NCBI RefSeq assembly: GCF_042680125.1
Contig: NZ_JBHTNY010000011.1
Reading direction: 5' to 3' (one strand)
DNA from: Robinsoniella peoriensis
Lineage (GTDB): Bacteria > Bacillota > Clostridia > Lachnospirales > Lachnospiraceae
DNA: 64,000 nt
A model generated the notes under the pieces. It ran no database searches and had not been told where the DNA came from. It was given only the letters and a program-made list of their open reading frames with translations. A program made the position numbers and the translations under genes. Below, piece after piece: positions 60,710 through 64,000 of this stretch. Every line of letters starts with the position of its first letter. Within the stretch, counting starts at the first letter, position 1.

Positions 60710-62296
60710 ATGAATACATATGGTCTTGAAAAATTAGGTATTATTAATCCCAAAGCTGTTTACCGCAATTTAAGCCCGGCGCAGCTGGTTGAAAAGGCAC
60801 TTTGCAATGGAGAAGGAAAATTAAGCAGCACAGGTGCTTTAGTAGTTACTACCGGAAAATATACGGGACGTTCTCCGGAGGACAAATTTGTAGTAGATTC
60901 AAAAGGAATCCATGATGATATTGCGTGGGGTAAAGTAAACCGTCCGATCAGTCAGGAAAAATTCAATGGGATTAAAGAGAAATTAACGGCTTATCTTCAG
61001 AATCGTGAACTCTATATTTTTGATGGCATGGCGGGAGCAGATCCGGCATGTACAAAAAAATTCCGGGTGGTAAATGAATTGGCAAGCCAGAACCTGTTTA
61101 TACATCAGCTTCTGATCCGTCCCACAGCAAATGAACTTGCTGACTATGGAGATCCGGACTTTACCATTATTGCAGCTCCGGGATTTAAATGTATCCCGGA
61201 AACAGACGGTGTGCACAGTGAGGCAACAATTATGATCGATTACGAAGCAAAACTGATTGTAATCGCAGGGTCACAATATTCCGGAGAAATGAAAAAAAGC
61301 GTATTCTCCGTTATGAATTATCTGATGCCGAAAGAGAAAAATGTACTGCCAATGCATTGTTCTGCAAACATGGATCCGGTAACCGGAGAAACAGCGATTT
61401 TCTTTGGTTTATCAGGAACAGGAAAGACAACGCTTTCAGCAGATCCGGGACGTAAGTTAATCGGTGATGATGAACACGGCTGGTCAGAAGAAGGAATCTT
61501 TAACTTCGAAGGCGGCTGCTATGCAAAATGTATTAATCTAGATCCCGAAGGCGAACCTGAAATCTATGGAGCAATCAGGTTCGGAAGTCTGGTTGAAAAT
61601 GTGGTGATCGACTCTGAGAGCCGTGAACCTGATTTTGATGATGGAAGCCTGACCGATAATACCCGTGTGGGTTATCCGGTAGATTATATATCCAATGCTG
61701 CAATCCCAGGAGTAGGAGGTGTGCCGAAAGTGGTAATCTTCTTAACTGCAGATGCATTTGGCGTACTTCCTCCAATCAGCAGACTTGACCAGAATGCAGC
61801 AATGTATCACTTCGTGACCGGATTTACATCTAAGCTGGCAGGAACAGAGAGAGGGGTTCAGGAACCGCAGCCCACATTCTCCACCTGTTTTGGTGAACCA
61901 TTTATGCCAATGGATCCATCCATTTATGCAGAGATGTTAGGAGAGCGGATTGAAAAATATGATACAAAGGTATATCTGATTAACACCGGATGGGCAGGCG
62001 GACCGTACGGAGTCGGAAGCCGTATGAAACTGAAATATACACGTGCTATGGTTACTGCTGCACTGAATGGCGATATTGATAAGGCAGAATATAAACATGA
62101 TGAGGTATTCAACTTAGATGTTCCTCAGAGCTGCCCGAATGTGCCGGATGAAATTATGAATCCACGTGATACATGGGAAGATAAAACAGCTTATGATGAG
62201 TCAGCTAAAAAACTTGCAAAGATGTTCCAGGAAAACTTTGCAAAAAAATATCCGAATATGCCAAAAAATATTGCAGATGCAGGCCCAAAAGCATAA
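60710..62296 (+). CDS. pckA: Phosphoenolpyruvate carboxykinase (ATP)
   Basis: A 528-residue enzyme interconverting oxaloacetate + ATP and PEP + CO2 + ADP. Signatures: TGKYTGRSPEDKFVV near residue 47, the P-loop GLSGTGKTTLS (K239), DDEHGWSEEGIFNFEGGCYA near 254 and the adenine loop LINTGWAGGPYG near 424. In anaerobes it may run toward oxaloacetate and gain ATP; the Na+-pumping decarboxylase at 11216-16563 and this enzyme would both meet oxaloacetate. A LysR gene is divergent. Confidence 0.97.
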   Translation: MNTYGLEKLGIINPKAVYRNLSPAQLVEKALCNGEGKLSSTGALVVTTGKYTGRSPEDKFVVDSKGIHDDIAWGKVNRPISQEKFNGIKEKLTAYLQNRELYIFDGMAGADPACTKKFRVVNELASQNLFIHQLLIRPTANELADYGDPDFTIIAAPGFKCIPETDGVHSEATIMIDYEAKLIVIAGSQYSGEMKKSVFSVMNYLMPKEKNVLPMHCSANMDPVTGETAIFFGLSGTGKTTLSADPGRKLIGDDEHGWSEEGIFNFEGGCYAKCINLDPEGEPEIYGAIRFGSLVENVVIDSESREPDFDDGSLTDNTRVGYPVDYISNAAIPGVGGVPKVVIFLTADAFGVLPPISRLDQNAAMYHFVTGFTSKLAGTERGVQEPQPTFSTCFGEPFMPMDPSIYAEMLGERIEKYDTKVYLINTGWAGGPYGVGSRMKLKYTRAMVTAALNGDIDKAEYKHDEVFNLDVPQSCPNVPDEIMNPRDTWEDKTAYDESAKKLAKMFQENFAKKYPNMPKNIADAGPKA

Positions 62297-62357
62297 TCAG
62301 AAATGAACAGATAAAAATTACAAAAAATTACAAAATACGAAAGATAAAAAAGTAAGC

Positions 62358-62412
62358 AAAGGCCGTTTCTTAGAGTGATATTCCGACAGGCTCCTGAGAA
62401 CGGCTTTTATCA
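62358..62412 (+). terminator. Terminator of pckA
   Basis: AAAGGCCGTTTCT pairs with GAGAACGGCTTTT around a long loop, T-rich end. Confidence 0.75.
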
Positions 62413-62492
62413 TGTCCAAAATTAATGGATGGAAAATGAATCAAATCCAGTGTATAATTGATTAAGACGTTTTTACAAAAAGGAGGAGTAAA

Positions 62493-62675
62493 ATGACTGG
62501 AAAATCTAATTGTGACTGCTGCTTGAATTATGCATATGATGATGATTATGAATGTTATATCTGTGAGGTAAATCTGGATGAGGATGAGATGGGCCAGTTT
62601 ATGAGAAATACATTTACTAATTGTCCTTATTTTCAGTTTAATGATGAATATAAAGTAGTCCGTAAACAGATGTAA
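62493..62675 (+). CDS. DUF6472-type small cysteine-rich protein
   Basis: A 60-residue acidic protein with CDCCLNYAYDDDYECYICEV (six-cysteine cluster with aromatic residues) and TNCPYFQFNDEYKVVRKQM. I recognise it from memory as DUF6472 of Lachnospiraceae. Probably binds a metal; function unknown. AAAGGAGG precedes the ATG. Repeat element B begins 4 bases after its stop. Confidence 0.8.
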   Translation: MTGKSNCDCCLNYAYDDDYECYICEVNLDEDEMGQFMRNTFTNCPYFQFNDEYKVVRKQM

Positions 62676-62678
62676 AGT

Positions 62679-62784
62679 CCCATAAAAGAGGGAGAGCCAG
62701 TACCTTTAGGTACTGGCGGGTTATGAAAAAGATTTTTTAATAATGTGTTGTTTGTACTGATCTCTCTGTACAAGTAATACTATA
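62679..62784. repeat. Structured repeat element, copy B
   Basis: CCCATAAAAGAGGGAG, hairpin GCCAGTACCTTTAGGTACTGGC (62696-62717), GGGTTATGAAAAAGATT, a TTGTAC/GTACAA inverted repeat around CTGATCTCTCT, and AAGTAATACTATAA. It shares both ends with copy A at 50574; the T-A pair in the central hairpin of A is C-G here. Confidence 0.7.
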
Positions 62785-62967
62785 ATATTATTCTGTGAAA
62801 AATATGTGACGTAGAATTGAAGAATTTGTGTGCATTTTATAAAATAAATGGAAACTCTTTTGAAGCAAGAATAACAGGAGAATAATCAGTACTTCTCAAA
62901 TGCAGTTGTATCATACCGAAAAAGATGTTAAAATAAAGCTATGATAACAGTCAGGGAGGAAATCAAT

Positions 62968-63189
62968 ATGAAATATCAAAAAATGATAGCGCCTATAGTA
63001 ATTACGGCATTACTGGTTCTTTTTTTAATGGTGTATCTCACAATGATTACCGTTGTGCCAATTCCCATAGTTGTAAAGGTTTTATTTGGAATTATTATTT
63101 TAGCGTTGATTGGTGTTTCCTTTTTTGTACTGGCAGAACGATTAAAAGAGATAAGGAGCGGAGAAGAAGATGATCTTAGTAAATACTGA
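62968..63189 (+). CDS. Small two-helix membrane protein
   Basis: A 73-residue protein with two membrane helices (about 6-27 and 34-57) and an acidic end (EIRSGEEDDLSKY). ATG 62968 follows GGAGG; ATG 62941 is upstream of it. It overlaps the YbjQ gene by 20 bases, so the two are co-translated. Not recognised; could hold the YbjQ protein at the membrane. Confidence 0.75.
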   Translation: MKYQKMIAPIVITALLVLFLMVYLTMITVVPIPIVVKVLFGIIILALIGVSFFVLAERLKEIRSGEEDDLSKY

Positions 63190-63481
63190 TTATATTACTG
63201 GAAAGACATTTGAAATGCTGGGATTGGTAAAGGGAAGTACCATACAATCCAAGAATATCGGCAGAGATATTACCCAGGGGTTCAAAACCATTGTCGGCGG
63301 GGAATTAAAGGCTTATAATGAGATGATGAATGAAGCCAGAGCGCTGGCAACAAAAAGAATGGTGGAAGAGGCAGAGGGCATGGGCGCTGATGCAGTAGTA
63401 AATATCCGTTATGCATCCTCCGCTATCATGCAGGGGGCAGCGGAAGTAATTGCTTATGGAACTGCCGTGAAATTTATGTAA
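63170..63481 (+). CDS. YbjQ-family (DUF74) protein
   Basis: A 103-residue protein with the family pattern LVNTDYITGKTFEMLGLVKG, then ARALATKRMVEEAEGMGADA and NIRYASSAI. The family forms pentamers; its 'heavy-metal binding' label is not proven. GCGGAGAAGAAG stands before the ATG. A bidirectional terminator follows. Confidence 0.9.
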   Translation: MILVNTDYITGKTFEMLGLVKGSTIQSKNIGRDITQGFKTIVGGELKAYNEMMNEARALATKRMVEEAEGMGADAVVNIRYASSAIMQGAAEVIAYGTAVKFM

Positions 63482-63489
63482 CAAAAATT

Positions 63490-63540
63490 AAATCCATGTT
63501 ATTGCAGTCTCCTGTGAGAGACATAATAACATGGATTTTT
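63490..63540. terminator. Bidirectional terminator
   Basis: AAATCCATGTTATT (63490-63503) and AATAACATGGATTT (63524-63537), T-rich on the plus side and A-rich before it on the other. It serves the YbjQ gene and the minus-strand small genes. Confidence 0.85.
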
Positions 63541-63566
63541 CTCTGCTGTTTTTAGGAATATTAAAA

Positions 63567-63749
63567 TTAATTACCACCGGGACCGTCTTTGCGGGGCCTC
63601 GTACTTTCATCTTTTGGAATAATATTTCCATTGCCAAACTCAGGAGGAAATGTATTTGTTGCATTATCCGGTTTTGGTGTGTCGATTTCAGGAATGTTGC
63701 CATCATCGTAAACATTTGTTTTCGTGTTGCCGTCGTTAACATTTATCAT
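63567..63749 (-). CDS. Small hypothetical protein, disordered, Asn/Pro/Asp-rich
   Basis: A 60-residue protein (start MINVNDGNTKTNVYDD; end STRPRKDGPGGN) with no cysteine, no hydrophobic segment and a composition of a disordered peptide. GAGAGGAA precedes its ATG. It lies 41 bases downstream of the 52-residue gene on the same strand, so both are probably one operon reaching beyond the window. I do not recognise it. Confidence 0.55.
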   Translation of the reverse strand: MINVNDGNTKTNVYDDGNIPEIDTPKPDNATNTFPPEFGNGNIIPKDESTRPRKDGPGGN

Positions 63750-63790
63750 GTGTTGTTCCTCTCTTTCGCATGAATGCCTGGAATCGCAGG

Positions 63791-63949
63791 CTATTGGTTG
63801 CCTTCACCTTCCGCTACTATTTCTTCCAGTACGCGTATTAAGTCATGAATATTATTCAGTTGTACATTTTTTTCCAGGATCAGATTTTTCAGATCGATGG
63901 AAAGTGTTTCGAATTTCTCCTTTACTTCCGGAGCTATATAAGAAGCCAT
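63791..63949 (-). CDS. 52-residue helical hypothetical protein
   Basis: Begins MASYIAPEVKEKFETLSIDL and ends VLEEIVAEGEGNQ; a leucine/isoleucine-rich amphipathic helix over most of its length, likely a small coiled coil. GAGGTGATGATAA stands before the ATG, a strong site. First gene of a minus-strand pair. Not recognised. Confidence 0.65.
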   Translation of the reverse strand: MASYIAPEVKEKFETLSIDLKNLILEKNVQLNNIHDLIRVLEEIVAEGEGNQ

Positions 63950-64000
63950 TTATCATCACCTCACATATAATATGTTCAGAAAAAGGCAGTTTTATTCATC

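Overview
The window reads as a chromosomal segment of an anaerobic, low-GC Clostridia, most likely a Lachnospiraceae-type gut bacterium. I infer this from the gene set: a six-gene Rnf complex, a biotin-dependent Na+-pumping decarboxylase operon, ATP-dependent PEP carboxykinase, a GGGtGRT protein, a DUF6472-type protein, a cmk-ispH-rpsA cluster, AT-rich intergenic DNA and strong GGAGG ribosome binding sites. I see no rRNA, tRNA, CRISPR array or intact insertion sequence.

1-11 kb is housekeeping: rpsU, cardiolipin synthase, a CmpB-type membrane protein, two D-Ala-D-Ala carboxypeptidases, a phosphoesterase, scpA/scpB (condensin), a zinc-dependent phospholipase C-like protein and topB. 11-16.6 kb is one operon for a Na+-translocating carboxylase system. 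It holds both an acyl-CoA carboxyltransferase and a pyruvate/oxaloacetate carboxyltransferase, with one biotin carrier, an OadG-like subunit and the OadB pump. 16.7-23.9 kb holds a MurR/RpiR-like protein without its HTH domain, a flavoprotein, cmk-ispH-rpsA, a minus-strand RNase H-like exonuclease and a second CmpB protein. 24-29 kb is rnfCDGEAB. ApbE, which attaches FMN to RnfD/RnfG-type subunits, lies 6 kb further on.

29-45.7 kb is regulatory and envelope-related: an AraC regulator, a wall-binding repeat protein, L-rhamnose isomerase, a YtrA-type GntR/ABC operon with its operator, a NarL-type two-component pair divergent from an ABC-2 exporter, a PadR/HAAS/DUF4097 operon, a glycosyltransferase, a third CmpB protein and a MerR regulator. 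46-47.7 kb is a NifU-like scaffold paired with a GGGtGRT protein. 47.7-50.8 kb is the most accessory-looking part: an apparently non-coding 0.7 kb, a proline-rich repeat protein, a 45-residue membrane peptide missed by length-filtered gene calling, and a stand-alone helicase-associated repeat protein. 50.8-55.8 kb is a Bce-like two-component/ABC detoxification module. 57-59.6 kb pairs a membrane-anchored MerR regulator with a membrane-anchored MutS-like ATPase. The rest holds LysR/pckA, small hypothetical proteins and a YbjQ protein, and ends in two tiny minus-strand genes.

Two repeated non-coding families stand out. The first is a roughly 70-nt 5' leader found three times (before cls, before the RpiR-like gene, and before a CmpB gene). 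It has a short TTG-started peptide frame, a hairpin that is re-paired with different bases in one copy, and a Shine-Dalgarno exactly 7 nt before the next ATG. The second is a roughly 100-nt element found twice (50574 and 62679) with a compensatory change in its central hairpin.
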